From contig JAUIBW010000005.1 of assembly GCA_030427585.1 (NCBI GenBank), positions 62,001 to 126,000 of the forward strand: a stretch of 64,000 nucleotides of DNA, in the 5' to 3' direction. Below, one piece after another: positions 1 through 8,860 of the stretch (the stretch's first letter is position 1; each line of letters begins with the position of its first letter). A program made the translations under genes and the position numbers. The notes beneath the pieces were generated by a model, which saw nothing but the letters and a program-made list of their open reading frames with translations, did not search any database and was not told the DNA's origin. Source of the DNA: Bacteroidia bacterium. Its GTDB lineage: Bacteria; Bacteroidota; Bacteroidia; Flavobacteriales; Flavobacteriaceae.

Positions 1-1
1 C

Positions 2-883
2 AAATGTGTTATAAAAGGTAGGTATAAAACAAAATTAAATATTGTACCTAATTCTGTAATACCTGCAGATTGGGTATTAACCGGAACTCGTTCTGGTGTA
101 TGGGAAATTACTTGTGTACACAAAGCATTATACAAATCACAATTAGAAATTATTCCTAACTCTACGATACCTAAAGATTGGGTACTAACACGTACAGTGG
201 GTAGTATTTGGAAAATTACCTGTGCAAGTGGCGCATCTTATAGTGATGAATTAGATATTATTCCTAATTCTACGATACCAAAAGATTGGGTATTAATACA
301 TACAGCAGGTAGTAGTTGGAAAATAAAGTGTGCCGGAGGGAACTCCAGATATGGACATGAACTTAGAATTATTCCTAATTCTGTTATACCAGCAGGTTGG
401 GTATTAAAACGCAATGTAGGCAGCACATGGCTAATAGCATGTGCAAAAAAGGCTACTATTGGTAAAGAATTAGAAATCATTCCTAACTCTACAATACCTA
501 AAGACTGGGTATTATCTAGTGCTAATAATAGTCGCTGGATAATTACATGTATAACAAATGCAGCATTTAACGCTTCAGTAAAAGTTGTACGTAACTCGAC
601 CATCCCAAAAGGCTGGGTCTTATCCAAAGTTATTCATGGATATTGGATAATCAAATGTATAAACAAAGCTCCTTTTAGAGGGAAAGTAGAAATTGTTGCT
701 AATTCGGTAATACCTTATGGTTGGGTATTTATTGGTCGCACACCTATGCTAAACTGGTACATTGTATGTGCAAAGGGAGCTAAACCTGGAGATTTATTGA
801 CTATTATGCCCAACTCTGTAATTCCCCCGGGTTGGAAACGTATTTCTGCCTCCCCTTCTTCTTGGCTAATAAGATACAAGTAA
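2..883 (+). CDS. 36-residue repeat protein, 5' end outside window
   Basis: The frame is open from base 2, so the gene starts upstream; the ATG at 197 is only an internal methionine. The visible 293 residues are seven complete repeats of 36-37 residues plus part-repeats at both ends. Each has the pattern W-x-I-x-C, about ten variable residues, then a hydrophobic stretch ending near IPNSTIPKDWVL. Trp, Cys, Asn and Pro positions are almost invariant, while the seven residues before each Trp vary. The repeat is also visible in the DNA, so it probably grew by tandem duplication. One Cys per repeat and the beta-type pattern suggest a repetitive beta structure, perhaps extracellular. I do not recognise the family. 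The last repeat stops after W-L-I-R-Y-K, a natural end. Confidence 0.8.
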   Translation, partial: KCVIKGRYKTKLNIVPNSVIPADWVLTGTRSGVWEITCVHKALYKSQLEIIPNSTIPKDWVLTRTVGSIWKITCASGASYSDELDIIPNSTIPKDWVLIHTAGSSWKIKCAGGNSRYGHELRIIPNSVIPAGWVLKRNVGSTWLIACAKKATIGKELEIIPNSTIPKDWVLSSANNSRWIITCITNAAFNASVKVVRNSTIPKGWVLSKVIHGYWIIKCINKAPFRGKVEIVANSVIPYGWVFIGRTPMLNWYIVCAKGAKPGDLLTIMPNSVIPPGWKRISASPSSWLIRYK

Positions 884-891
884 ATAACTTC

Positions 892-951
892 ATTACCTGA
901 AAAGTTGTTAAATCTAAACCGTAGATATGAAAAAACAACTTTTCAGGTAAT
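892..951. terminator. Bidirectional terminator between convergent genes
   Basis: An 18-bp perfect inverted repeat (arms 892-909 and 934-951, starting ATTACCTGAAAAG) encloses a 24-base loop. It sits between the stop of the repeat protein and the stop of the convergent amidase gene, where a shared terminator is expected. Confidence 0.65.
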
Positions 952-974
952 TCTATTTAGCAATTTAGCATCAT

Positions 975-2648
975 TCAATCGACATAATTAGCAGGTTCTT
1001 TTCTTTCTTTTGTAGCTTGCTCATAAGCACTACCTAATTGTAGTAATAATGCTTCCGAAAAAGATTTAGCAATAAATGTGAGTCCTTTTGGTTCTCCTTT
1101 ACTGGTATATCCCATAGGGACCGTAAGAGCCGGATATTTGGCTACAGCAGCATAACCCGCATGATAATTATTTATAGATAGCACTGCATCTAGTTGATAG
1201 GTGTCAATATGAATATCAAAATAATTACGTGCAATCTTTTTTAGGTTTTCTTTTATATTATCTAATTCTTCAATAGCAGTATTATCATTGAGGATACCTT
1301 CAAATAATTGTTGCCCATAAGGAATTCTCTTTATTGAATCCTGTTGATTAAATACAATGGCATCTTTTATATTTTTAATAGTAACATCACTTCCTGCCTG
1401 AGTACTTATGTATGCTGGAAGATCATTTCTCATATCTATATTTAAAATACTTAAAAAACCCGGCAATTGTACTTGTTTTGGTTCAATCTCTATAATCTCT
1501 CCTCCAGCTTTCTTTATTTTTTCTATAGCCATTTTATAGATAGAGTCTTCTAAAAACTCTTTAATTACGCCAAAACGTTTTTCTTTTAGAGAACTCCCCT
1601 TTATCGAATTGACAAAATTTATATCAATAGCTGTAGAGGCAGTATCATTGTCATCTTTACCGGTTATAGCATTAAGTACAATAGCATTATCGATCACGCT
1701 CTTAGTCATAGGCCCAGGAGTATCTAATGTGCTCGAAATAGGCACTATTCCTGTTCTGCTTAATACTCCTATAGTTGGTTTTAAACCTACAACAGAATTT
1801 TGACTAGATGGTGACAAAATAGATCCACTGGTTTCTGTTCCTATTGCGGCAACACAAAAATTAACTGCCACAGCAACTCCGCTGCCAGAACTCGAACCAC
1901 CAGTTTCAAAAACCATTCTTCCATAAGGATTAAGTGTTTGCCCCCCTACCGCGCTGTATCCAACGGGGCATCCTGAACATAAAAAATATGCCCATTCACT
2001 CAAATTAGCCTTACCCAGAATTAATGCGTTTTCATTTAATAATCTTTCTGTAATAAATGCACTTTTACCTTTGTTATTTTGTAATGCTATGGCACCTGCA
2101 GTAGTCATCATATCTTTTGTTCCTATATTGTCTTTTAACAAAATCGGCATTCCGAAAACAGAATTGACATCAATATTTTTTTTATTCATTTTATCCAAAC
2201 CCCTAGCTTGCTCCACTACCTTAGGATTGAGGGCGATCACCGAATTTAAAGATAAAGCATTATCACTTTCGTACTTCCTGATACGATAGATATAGAAAAG
2301 CGTTAACTCTTCATAGGTAAGTTTACCATCTTTTATTTGTTGTTGAATAGTAGGAATATCTTTTTCGAGAATATACTTTTTTAAATTATCGTATTTTTCT
2401 TCAGAAAAGAAATCCAACTCAGGTTCTAAAGTTTTCCAGATATCATTTTTATCCAGCACTTTAGAATTTATTAGTTTTAAATGCATCCTTGTTTGCTCCA
2501 ACATTTCTGTAGCTGCCAAATCTGCAGTTTCATCATATGGTTGCCAAACTACCCTAGGTTCTTTTTCTTGTTGTGTTTCTATTTTTTCTTGCTTCTTACA
2601 AGAGGTAAGTATAAAAACTGAAACTAAGACAAATACTATCTTTCTCAT
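975..2648 (-). CDS. Amidase-signature family lipoprotein
   Basis: A 557-residue amidase-signature enzyme that should hydrolyse an amide bond; the substrate is unknown. The Lys-Ser-Ser triad is visible: Lys172 in ILLKDN, the cis-Ser in GGSSSGSG (about 251-257) and the nucleophile Ser276 in TETSGSI. The N-terminus is a lipoprotein signal with lipobox LTSC (Cys17), so the protein is probably anchored in the periplasm or outer membrane, unlike the cytoplasmic GatA subunit, and no gatB or gatC lies nearby. An insert-like N-terminal segment (about 20-110) precedes the core, as in other secreted amidases. The gene is monocistronic, with hairpins on both sides. Confidence 0.85.
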   Translation of the reverse strand: MRKIVFVLVSVFILTSCKKQEKIETQQEKEPRVVWQPYDETADLAATEMLEQTRMHLKLINSKVLDKNDIWKTLEPELDFFSEEKYDNLKKYILEKDIPTIQQQIKDGKLTYEELTLFYIYRIRKYESDNALSLNSVIALNPKVVEQARGLDKMNKKNIDVNSVFGMPILLKDNIGTKDMMTTAGAIALQNNKGKSAFITERLLNENALILGKANLSEWAYFLCSGCPVGYSAVGGQTLNPYGRMVFETGGSSSGSGVAVAVNFCVAAIGTETSGSILSPSSQNSVVGLKPTIGVLSRTGIVPISSTLDTPGPMTKSVIDNAIVLNAITGKDDNDTASTAIDINFVNSIKGSSLKEKRFGVIKEFLEDSIYKMAIEKIKKAGGEIIEIEPKQVQLPGFLSILNIDMRNDLPAYISTQAGSDVTIKNIKDAIVFNQQDSIKRIPYGQQLFEGILNDNTAIEELDNIKENLKKIARNYFDIHIDTYQLDAVLSINNYHAGYAAVAKYPALTVPMGYTSKGEPKGLTFIAKSFSEALLLQLGSAYEQATKERKEPANYVD

Positions 2649-2764
2649 TGCAATACGTTATGTAAAGATTATTTTATTCGAGACTATGTGATCCTATCAA
2701 CTCATACTTAGTATTATTTTAAATAGCACACGTAAGTATATTATTTAGACACTTATAGTTCTTT

Positions 2765-2819
2765 AAAATAGTTAAAAAAGGCGGTGAGAATGCTTCTCAC
2801 CGCCTTTTTTAACTATTTT
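2765..2819. terminator. Strong bidirectional terminator
   Basis: A perfect 26-bp stem (2765-2790 and 2794-2819, core AAAAAAGGCGGTGAGAA) with a 3-base loop and A/T tracts on both sides. It lies just after the ftsY stop and before the amidase gene on the minus strand, so it most likely ends the ftsY transcript. Confidence 0.85.
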
Positions 2820-2829
2820 GTAACAAATA

Positions 2830-3783
2830 TTATTTAAAGAAGGAATCTACAAATTCATATTTATTGAATACCTGAAGATCTTCTATTCCTTCTCCTACGC
2901 CTATATATTTTACTGGTATCTTAAATTGATCACTTATTCCTATTACAACCCCTCCTTTTGCAGTTCCATCGAGCTTGGTAACAGCCAATGAAGTAACTTC
3001 TGTAGCTGCTGTAAATTGTTTCGCCTGTTCAAAAGCGTTCTGACCTGTAGAGCCATCTAAAACTAATAACACATCATGAGGGGCATCATCTATAACTTTT
3101 TGCATTACTCGCTTTACTTTTGTCAACTCATTCATTAAATTAACCTTATTATGTAATCTACCTGCTGTATCTATAATGATGACGTCGGCATCTTGATTGA
3201 CCCCAGATTGCAAAGTATCAAAAGCCACAGAAGCAGGATCACTCCCCATATCTTGTTTTATGATCGGAATATCTACACGGTCTGCCCATACTTGTAGTTG
3301 ATCGATTGCTGCTGCTCTAAATGTATCTGCCGCACCTAGTACTACTTTTAATCCTTTTTTCTTTAATTGATAGGCTAATTTTCCTATAGTAGTGGTTTTT
3401 CCCACCCCATTTACTCCAACCACCATTACTACATAAGGCTTTCTATTTTTTGGAATTTCAAAGTCAGTAGCTTCTCCAACATTAGTTTCAGAAAGTAAAC
3501 CAGCAATTTCTTCACGTAAGATTTGATTTAACTCATCGGTTCCAAGATATTTATCCCGCGCTACCCGGTTTTCTATACGTTCGATAATCTTAATGGTAGT
3601 TTTAACTCCTACATCACTTGTAACCAATATTTCTTCCAGATCATCTAAAACATCATCATCTACTTTAGATTTACCAGCTACTGCCTTACTTAATTTAGAG
3701 AAAAAGTTGGTTTTGGATTTCTCTAATCCTTTATCTAGTGTTTCTTTTTTTTCTGAAGAAAATATTTTTTTAAAAAGCCCCAT
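2830..3783 (-). CDS. ftsY: Signal recognition particle receptor FtsY
   Basis: The SRP receptor GTPase, which docks ribosome-nascent-chain/SRP complexes at the inner membrane. The 317 residues comprise an NG domain preceded by only a short lysine-rich tail (1-20); the long acidic A domain of E. coli FtsY is missing, as in many non-proteobacterial homologues. GTPase motifs seen are GVNGVGKTTT (G1), DTFRAAA, DTAGR (G3), TKLDGTAKGG (G4) and the GVGEGIEDL closing motif. The gene follows DUF4295, rpmG and rpmB on the same strand, a common flavobacterial order, but an imperfect hairpin separates it from DUF4295, so it may have partly independent expression. Confidence 0.97.
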   Translation of the reverse strand: MGLFKKIFSSEKKETLDKGLEKSKTNFFSKLSKAVAGKSKVDDDVLDDLEEILVTSDVGVKTTIKIIERIENRVARDKYLGTDELNQILREEIAGLLSETNVGEATDFEIPKNRKPYVVMVVGVNGVGKTTTIGKLAYQLKKKGLKVVLGAADTFRAAAIDQLQVWADRVDIPIIKQDMGSDPASVAFDTLQSGVNQDADVIIIDTAGRLHNKVNLMNELTKVKRVMQKVIDDAPHDVLLVLDGSTGQNAFEQAKQFTAATEVTSLAVTKLDGTAKGGVVIGISDQFKIPVKYIGVGEGIEDLQVFNKYEFVDSFFK

Positions 3784-3845
3784 TTGTACTATTCAATATG
3801 CTAGAAATTAAAAACTAAAACCTTTGGTTATATTGCTTAAATATA

Positions 3846-3888
3846 AAAAGAAAGAGCCATTTCAATACAATTGAAACGGCTTCTTTTT
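3846..3888 (-). terminator. Imperfect terminator after the ribosomal protein genes
   Basis: A stem of about 11 bp with one mismatch (GCC at 3856-3858 pairing with GGC at 3878-3880) and an ACA loop. It is followed on the minus strand by a T-rich run. Its place between DUF4295 and ftsY suggests full or partial termination. Confidence 0.55.
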
Positions 3889-3907
3889 AAATATCGTGTA
3901 CAGAGAT

Positions 3908-4060
3908 TTACTTTTTCTTTAAAAAGTCGTTAACCGCTTCTGGCGGCATAATTGACTCTACAAAAGTATAGGCTCCTGTTTTAGGAGATTTTACCATTTT
4001 TATGGCTTTAGTTAATCTCTTTGATCCTGTCTGTAATGATGCTACTGATTTCTTTGCCAT
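3908..4060 (-). CDS. DUF4295 small basic protein (50 aa)
   Basis: A 50-residue lysine-rich protein starting MAKKSVASLQTGSKR and ending NDFLKKK, matching the DUF4295 family found downstream of rpmG in Bacteroidota. It starts 6 bases after the rpmG stop, so the two are co-transcribed. Composition, size and position all point to a ribosome-associated protein. My recollection is that a Bacteroidota-specific 50S protein (named bL38) was seen in Flavobacterium ribosome structures; that this family is that protein is my inference. It is too short for routine ORF length cut-offs. Confidence 0.88.
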   Translation of the reverse strand: MAKKSVASLQTGSKRLTKAIKMVKSPKTGAYTFVESIMPPEAVNDFLKKK

Positions 4061-4066
4061 CTCTTA

Positions 4067-4249
4067 TTATTTTATTTCTTTATGAACCGTCATTTTCTTC
4101 AAGATAGGGTTAAATTTCTTCAATTCTATCCTATCAGGAGTGTTCTTTTTGTTCTTAGTTGTAATATATCTTGATGTACCCGGCTTACCAGAAGCTTTAT
4201 GCTCTGTACATTCTAAGATTACCTGTACTCTATTACCTTTCTTTGCCAT
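4067..4249 (-). CDS. rpmG: 50S ribosomal protein bL33
   Basis: A 60-residue bL33 (start [17 protein letters not shown], typical [13 protein letters not shown] core). Only one cysteine is present, so this is the zinc-free C-minus type rather than the four-Cys zinc ribbon form. It lies between rpmB (26-base gap) and DUF4295 in one transcription unit. Confidence 0.96.
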   Translation of the reverse strand: MAKKGNRVQVILECTEHKASGKPGTSRYITTKNKKNTPDRIELKKFNPILKKMTVHKEIK

Positions 4250-4275
4250 TATAAGTATCTTTTAAAATAAAGAGA

Positions 4276-4515
4276 TTATTTATTTAAGAAACCTTTTGCT
4301 CTTGCCTCTTTTAAAACAGCAGAGATTCCGTTCTTATTTATATTTTTTAATGCTGCGGTTGACACTTTAAGTGTTATCCAACGATCTTCTTCTGGAATAT
4401 AAAAACGTTTTTTAATTAAATTCGCATTGAATTTACGTTTTGTTTTATTCATCGCGTGGGAAACATTATTTCCTACCATTGCTTTTTTACCTGTAAGCTC
4501 GCAAACTCTTGACAT
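4276..4515 (-). CDS. rpmB: 50S ribosomal protein bL28
   Basis: A 79-residue bL28, with the family start MSRVCELTGKKAMVGNNVSH followed by NKTKRKFNANL. It is the first gene of the rpmB-rpmG-DUF4295 unit. A likely promoter lies 37-67 bases upstream of its ATG. Confidence 0.97.
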   Translation of the reverse strand: MSRVCELTGKKAMVGNNVSHAMNKTKRKFNANLIKKRFYIPEEDRWITLKVSTAALKNINKNGISAVLKEARAKGFLNK

Positions 4516-4551
4516 CTCTTCTTAATTTTGGTATTATTTCAAAACAGGGTG

Positions 4552-4582
4552 CAAATTAACGAATTATTTACCGAACCACCAA
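4552..4582 (-). promoter_or_regulatory. Probable rpmB promoter
   Basis: On the minus strand TTG (4582-4580) is followed after 21 bases by TAATTTG (4558-4552), one base short of the Bacteroidota -7 consensus TAnnTTTG. The position is right for the rpmB operon. Confidence 0.45.
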
Positions 4583-4686
4583 TAATAGTTTAGTAATTTT
4601 TCTTCTTTTTTTAGTTTTTTCTTACCGCTTTAGAAAAATGAAAAAAACAGGTGTTTTTACGTATTTCAAAAATATGACAATACATC

Positions 4687-4790
4687 TATCTTTACATTAG
4701 TTAGTATTACAATTGTAGCTAACTACTTAATATGGGGTAATTAAGTAGTAAACGAAGCGGGTCATTTAAAAATGACCCGCTTTTTTTGTT
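4687..4790 (+). ncRNA. Candidate small RNA with terminator hairpin
   Basis: The 566-base gap between rpmB and cinA (4516-5081) has no convincing ORF but holds plus-strand structure. A -7-like TATCTTTA lies at 4687-4694. It is followed by a 9-bp perfect hairpin CTACTTAAT / ATTAAGTAG (4723-4731 and 4740-4748, loop ATGGGGTA). Next is a 13-bp stem (4755-4767 and 4770-4782, core AAGCGGGTCATTT) ending in seven T residues, a textbook intrinsic terminator. Both flanking genes are on the minus strand, so this terminator serves no annotated gene. A transcript of about 90-95 bases is inferred. Bases 4791-5081 show nothing I can name. Confidence 0.5.
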
Positions 4791-5081
4791 GTGTTTGAAA
4801 TTAAAAATACAAACACATACTAAACACCTATAAAACCTAATTCAAACAAAACTTATTTTTTAAAAACCTTGATCTATGTATTTAACATTTTGACTCTGTA
4901 CAATATTTTCTATGGATTAAAAATTCTCATAGTGTCCAAATATTGTTTTCGATTACTGTAAAACTACTTCTGTTTATTGTTTCAAAACGTGTTTTATCGT
5001 TTAATTGCGATTTTTTGTCGGTGAATTGCAAAAATATATAGGTAAGCAATATCGATGGTATAGGCTAGAATAAAGAATATC

Positions 5082-6335
5082 CTAATAGTGTGAATTAAGT
5101 AATATATTAAGTAAAAGTTCGAAAGATTTATTTACTGCTTTACCAATGGTTCGTTCTCTAAGATTACTAAAGACGTACTTCTCTGAAAAGATACCTTTTG
5201 GGGAGGCTATTGCAATAAAAACCGTTCCTACTTCAACATCTCCATCGCCTTTTGCCGGACCAGCATTACCTGTTGTAGCAATAGCATAATCTGATTTAAA
5301 TTTTTCTTTTGCTGCCAGAGCCATAGCTTCTGCAACCTCGATGCTTGTCACCGTATGCTTTTTGATAACCTCGGGATCTATACCCAATATATCTATTTTG
5401 GATTGTGTAGCATAGGTAACAGCTCCTCCATTAAAATAGGCAGAAGCTCCCGCATTTGCCGTAAACGATTGTGCTATTTTGCCTCCGGTACAACTTTCTG
5501 CGACAGAGAGTGTTTTACCTTTCTTAATCAATAGCTGACCAATTCTCATCTCTATAGTTTCGTCTTCTTCATACCCAACAATAACATCTCCTATTATAAG
5601 ACGTAAGGCTGATACTTTATTTTCTATGGTATCCTCGAGTAGTTTTTTATCGCTTCCTCTTGCCGAAAGACGAAGTCTTACTCTTCCTAAATTAGGTAAA
5701 TATGCTAATTTAATATATGAAGGTAAATTATTCTCCCAGTCTTCTATTTTTTCTGCTATTACACTTTCACCTACACCATAGGTAAGTATGGTTTTATGAA
5801 TGATATAAGGCCTGTTAAACCTTTTTTGCAACCTGGGTAGTACTTCATCTTTCATCAATCCTTTCATTTCGTAAGGTACTCCAGGCATAGATACAAAAAC
5901 TGTGTTTTCTTTTTCTAGCCACATCCCGGGAGCTGTACCATATAGATTCATCAAGACGGTTGATTTACTAGGCACAAGAGCTTGTTGTCTATTCACATCA
6001 GAAATTGGTGTAGAGATATACTTAGCAAATAATCTTTCGACATGCGCAAGTACATCTTTATTTTCTATTAATGTATCTTCAAAATATTCACAAATGGTAT
6101 GTTTTGTAATATCATCTTTTGTAGGGCCCAAACCTCCTGTTATTAATACAACATCTACTCTATTACTAGCTTCTGCTATAGCATCCAGAATATGTTGTTT
6201 ATCATCTTTTACAGATGAGATCTGATGTACATCTATACCAATTTTATTAAGCTCTTTGCCTATAAACGCAGAATTAGAATCAATGATTTGTCCAATCAAA
6301 ATTTCATCACCTATAGTAATAATTTCTGCAAGCAT
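5082..6335 (-). CDS. cinA: CinA-family protein (NMN deamidase type)
   Basis: A full-length CinA (417 aa). Residues about 1-170 form the MoCF/COG1058 domain ([30 protein letters not shown]). Residues about 255-410 form the CinA C-terminal amidohydrolase domain with [12 protein letters not shown] and [13 protein letters not shown]. Known family members hydrolyse nicotinamide mononucleotide (pyridine nucleotide recycling) and some have ADP-ribose pyrophosphatase activity; the old competence label need not apply. The Hpt gene ends 2 bases before its start and an FAH-family gene precedes that, so these form one transcription unit. Confidence 0.93.
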   Translation of the reverse strand: MLAEIITIGDEILIGQIIDSNSAFIGKELNKIGIDVHQISSVKDDKQHILDAIAEASNRVDVVLITGGLGPTKDDITKHTICEYFEDTLIENKDVLAHVERLFAKYISTPISDVNRQQALVPSKSTVLMNLYGTAPGMWLEKENTVFVSMPGVPYEMKGLMKDEVLPRLQKRFNRPYIIHKTILTYGVGESVIAEKIEDWENNLPSYIKLAYLPNLGRVRLRLSARGSDKKLLEDTIENKVSALRLIIGDVIVGYEEDETIEMRIGQLLIKKGKTLSVAESCTGGKIAQSFTANAGASAYFNGGAVTYATQSKIDILGIDPEVIKKHTVTSIEVAEAMALAAKEKFKSDYAIATTGNAGPAKGDGDVEVGTVFIAIASPKGIFSEKYVFSNLRERTIGKAVNKSFELLLNILLNSHY

Positions 6336-6337
6336 AT

Positions 6338-6676
6338 TTAACTAAAATCTGCTTTCAGGTCTTCGAGAGCCCCATTAACTGTAGATACAATATGATCCAG
6401 AATAGGTATGATCTGTTCTTTTTCTTTCTTTGTTTTTGACCAAGCTTCTATTTGTTTTATTTGCGCCAAAAGATCAATATCAAACAATTGAAGATTAGGT
6501 TTCATTTTATGAGCATATTGATATGCCATCTGTGGATTATCAGAATTTACAGCCTGAACCATACTATCAAGATCAGGCGGTATTTCTTCTAGAAAAGTCT
6601 GTACCAGGACAGCTATAAATTCGTTATCTCCTCCTGATAATTCATTTACATTTTTTAAACTATATCCTTTGCTCAT
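6338..6676 (-). CDS. Hpt-domain phosphotransfer protein
   Basis: A 112-residue stand-alone histidine phosphotransfer domain. The phospho-accepting histidine lies in [12 protein letters not shown] (about residue 56), the usual AHKLK-type context, though a Pro replaces the usual small residue after the Lys. All-helical prediction and length fit an Hpt module linking a hybrid kinase to a response regulator. No sensor kinase is adjacent. It directly abuts the FAH-family gene upstream and cinA downstream, so its partner must be elsewhere. Confidence 0.8.
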   Translation of the reverse strand: MSKGYSLKNVNELSGGDNEFIAVLVQTFLEEIPPDLDSMVQAVNSDNPQMAYQYAHKMKPNLQLFDIDLLAQIKQIEAWSKTKKEKEQIIPILDHIVSTVNGALEDLKADFS

Positions 6677-7288
6677 TTATTTTACTTTTATTGAAAAAAA
6701 TTGTTGGTTATTTATATATCCGGTCAAAATATCATTTGGTTTTACGACCCCAACACCAGCTGGCGTACCTGTAAATATAATATCTCCTATCTTTAAAGTA
6801 AAATATTTTGACACATATTCTATTAATTCATCAATCTTCCATAGCATAAGCCTTGTATTACCTTGCTGTGCAATTTCACCATTTTTCTCTAAACGAAAAT
6901 CAATAGTATCGATATCTTCATATTCTTCTTTAGACACCCACTTTCCTATTACTGCTGCTCCATCAAAAGCTTTAGCTTTCTCCCAGGGAAGACCTTTTGC
7001 TTTAAGTTTAGCCTGCAAATCCCGTGCTGTAAAGTCTATCCCCAGGCTTACTTCATTATAATATTTATGAGCAAATTTTTTATCAATATACTTACCTACC
7101 TTATTTATTTTTACCAATACTTCAACTTCATGATGAATATCATTTGAGAAATCTGGGATAAAAAAAGGTTGCTTTTTTAACAAAATAGAAGTGTCTGGTT
7201 TTATAAAAACTACAGGTTCTTCAGGCCTTTCATTCTCTAACTCCTTTATATGATCTGTATAATTACGACCTATGCAAATAAGCTTCAT
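6677..7288 (-). CDS. Fumarylacetoacetate hydrolase (FAH) family protein, YcgM-like
   Basis: A 203-residue single-domain FAH-family enzyme. The metal-binding acidic residues are visible in HHEVEVLVKI (about residues 54-63) and GIDFTARDLQ (about 84-93), and the fold signature GDIIFTGTPAGVG is near the C-terminus. Single-domain FAHD1/YcgM homologues act as oxaloacetate decarboxylases or acylpyruvases, a housekeeping role more likely here than aromatic catabolism. It is distinct from the FAH-family protein at 43267-44010 in the catabolic operon. It abuts the Hpt gene and begins the unit ending with cinA. Confidence 0.85.
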   Translation of the reverse strand: MKLICIGRNYTDHIKELENERPEEPVVFIKPDTSILLKKQPFFIPDFSNDIHHEVEVLVKINKVGKYIDKKFAHKYYNEVSLGIDFTARDLQAKLKAKGLPWEKAKAFDGAAVIGKWVSKEEYEDIDTIDFRLEKNGEIAQQGNTRLMLWKIDELIEYVSKYFTLKIGDIIFTGTPAGVGVVKPNDILTGYINNQQFFSIKVK

Positions 7289-7312
7289 GATATAAAATGA
7301 TAAGAGAAATGA

Positions 7313-8092
7313 TTATAGATTTAGGCTATTATTTAACTTACGAAGTCGAACTGCAGTAAGTACTTTTTTGGTATACAAAGGAAAATCTGCATTTTGTATC
7401 CAACCAAAATACCCTGGTTCTTCTTCCATTACCTTTTCTACCAATTTACCTTTGTGTTTACCAAAGGAAAAAATTTCTTTTTTATTATCGTCATATGTAA
7501 TAAAACCAGCAAAATCTGCAAACTGCTTTCTGGAACTAAACTCTGATAAGAACTTAGTATTGTTTTCTAACTCGGGATAGCGTTCTAATTGAGCTTTCAG
7601 TACTTCGTAGGTTGCAAGTGTATCTGCTTCTGCAGAATGTGCATCAGTTAAATCTTTATCACAATAAAACTTATATGCTGCGGCTAATGTTCTTTTTTCC
7701 ATTTTATGATAAATGGTTTGAACATCGATTGAAACTGTATTTTTCATATCAAAATCCAATCCCGCTCGCAGTAACTCTTCTGCCAATAACGGGATATCAA
7801 ATCGATTCGAGTTAAACCCTCCCAGGTCACACCCTTTTATCATCTCATTGATTTTACCAGCTATTTTTTTAAAAACAGGTTCATTAGCTACCTTAGCATC
7901 ATCAATGCCATGCACTGCTGTAGTTTCTGGAGGAATTGGCATTTCGGGATTAACCAACCAGGTTTTGCTTTCCTGGGTGCCATTTGGAAATATTTTTAGA
8001 ATAGAAATTTCTACAATACGATCTTTAGAAATATTTATGCCGGTAGTTTCAAGATCAAAAAAACATATCGGTCTTTTTAAATTAAGCTCCAT
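7313..8092 (-). CDS. DEDDh 3'-5' exonuclease (DnaQ-like)
   Basis: A 259-residue exonuclease of the DnaQ/epsilon superfamily. The four acidic residues and His are visible: FFDLETTG (ExoI), HGIDD and GGFNSNRFDIPLL (ExoII), and DAHSAEADTLAT (ExoIII, DEDDh type). The region after about residue 190 includes FGKHKGKLVEKV and GYFGWIQ, resembling the small DUF3820-like tail found in several Bacteroidota exonucleases. No polymerase gene is adjacent. The gene lies 24 bases upstream of the FAH-family gene and may be the first gene of that unit. Confidence 0.85.
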   Translation of the reverse strand: MELNLKRPICFFDLETTGINISKDRIVEISILKIFPNGTQESKTWLVNPEMPIPPETTAVHGIDDAKVANEPVFKKIAGKINEMIKGCDLGGFNSNRFDIPLLAEELLRAGLDFDMKNTVSIDVQTIYHKMEKRTLAAAYKFYCDKDLTDAHSAEADTLATYEVLKAQLERYPELENNTKFLSEFSSRKQFADFAGFITYDDNKKEIFSFGKHKGKLVEKVMEEEPGYFGWIQNADFPLYTKKVLTAVRLRKLNNSLNL

Positions 8093-8173
8093 AAATTGAT
8101 TGTGTGATACTCAAAGATAACAGCTATTCTTTAACATTCTTATAGACTAACTCTATTTTAACATTTACAAAAA

Positions 8174-8860
8174 CTATACAACCTTATTAACGAATACATT
8201 ATCTGCAAATTTTCTTGTAACTGTTTCTATTGTATTATCAAATTTAATTCGAATTGATTTATCAAACTCCCGGACTTCAAGAATTTTTATTTCACTACTT
8301 AATACCAAACCGATTTCTGATACATATTTTAAAAAATGAACAGAGCCATCATTTACAGCAACAAGTTGGCAAACATCTCCTTCTGATAAAGAAGAAAGTG
8401 TTATTTTAGGTATGATCGAATATTCTCCATTAGCATTAGGAATCATCTCACCATGAGGATCTTTTTTAGGAAAATCCATAAACCGATCCAATTCGTCAAT
8501 CAACTTACGAGACTTAATATGCTCTAACTGTTCTGCCACATCATGAACCTCATCCCAGGTAAAGTTTAGATAATTACACAAAAAAGTCTCCCATAATCTA
8601 TGTTTACGAATCAATCGCACTGCAACCGACTTACCTCTCTCTGTTAAATCTAATTTACCATACTTTTCGCTTACTACATAACCTTTAGCTTTTAACTTCT
8701 TAATCATGTTGTTTGTAGAAGCAGGAGAAACTTTAAGATAATCTGCCAATTGATTATTTCCTACTTTCACAGAAGCATCCTCTATAAGTAACTGAAATAT
8801 AGCCTTTAAGTAATCCTCTTCACTTTTTGTTAAATTATTCAAATTTAATTTGTTAGTCAT
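8174..8860 (-). CDS. DtxR/MntR-family metal-dependent repressor
   Basis: A 228-residue iron- or manganese-dependent regulator. Residues about 10-75 are a winged helix (NNQLADYLKVSPASTNNMIKK, then LDLTERG). The dimerisation and metal-binding domain follows, with HRLWETFL and EQLEHIKS, and the DPHGEMIP family signature at about 137-144. A FeoA-like SH3 domain occupies about 155-225. Whether the co-repressor is Fe(II) or Mn(II) cannot be decided by eye. The gene is divergent from the metal-uptake operon, and a palindrome overlaps its own start codon, which suggests autoregulation and control of the operon. Confidence 0.92.
   Translation of the reverse strand: MTNKLNLNNLTKSEEDYLKAIFQLLIEDASVKVGNNQLADYLKVSPASTNNMIKKLKAKGYVVSEKYGKLDLTERGKSVAVRLIRKHRLWETFLCNYLNFTWDEVHDVAEQLEHIKSRKLIDELDRFMDFPKKDPHGEMIPNANGEYSIIPKITLSSLSEGDVCQLVAVNDGSVHFLKYVSEIGLVLSSEIKILEVREFDKSIRIKFDNTIETVTRKFADNVFVNKVV

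Noticed and set aside
238..627. 129-residue minus-strand reading frame
   Set aside because: It is antisense to the 36-residue repeats; its own apparent repeat is only the complement of the coding repeat.
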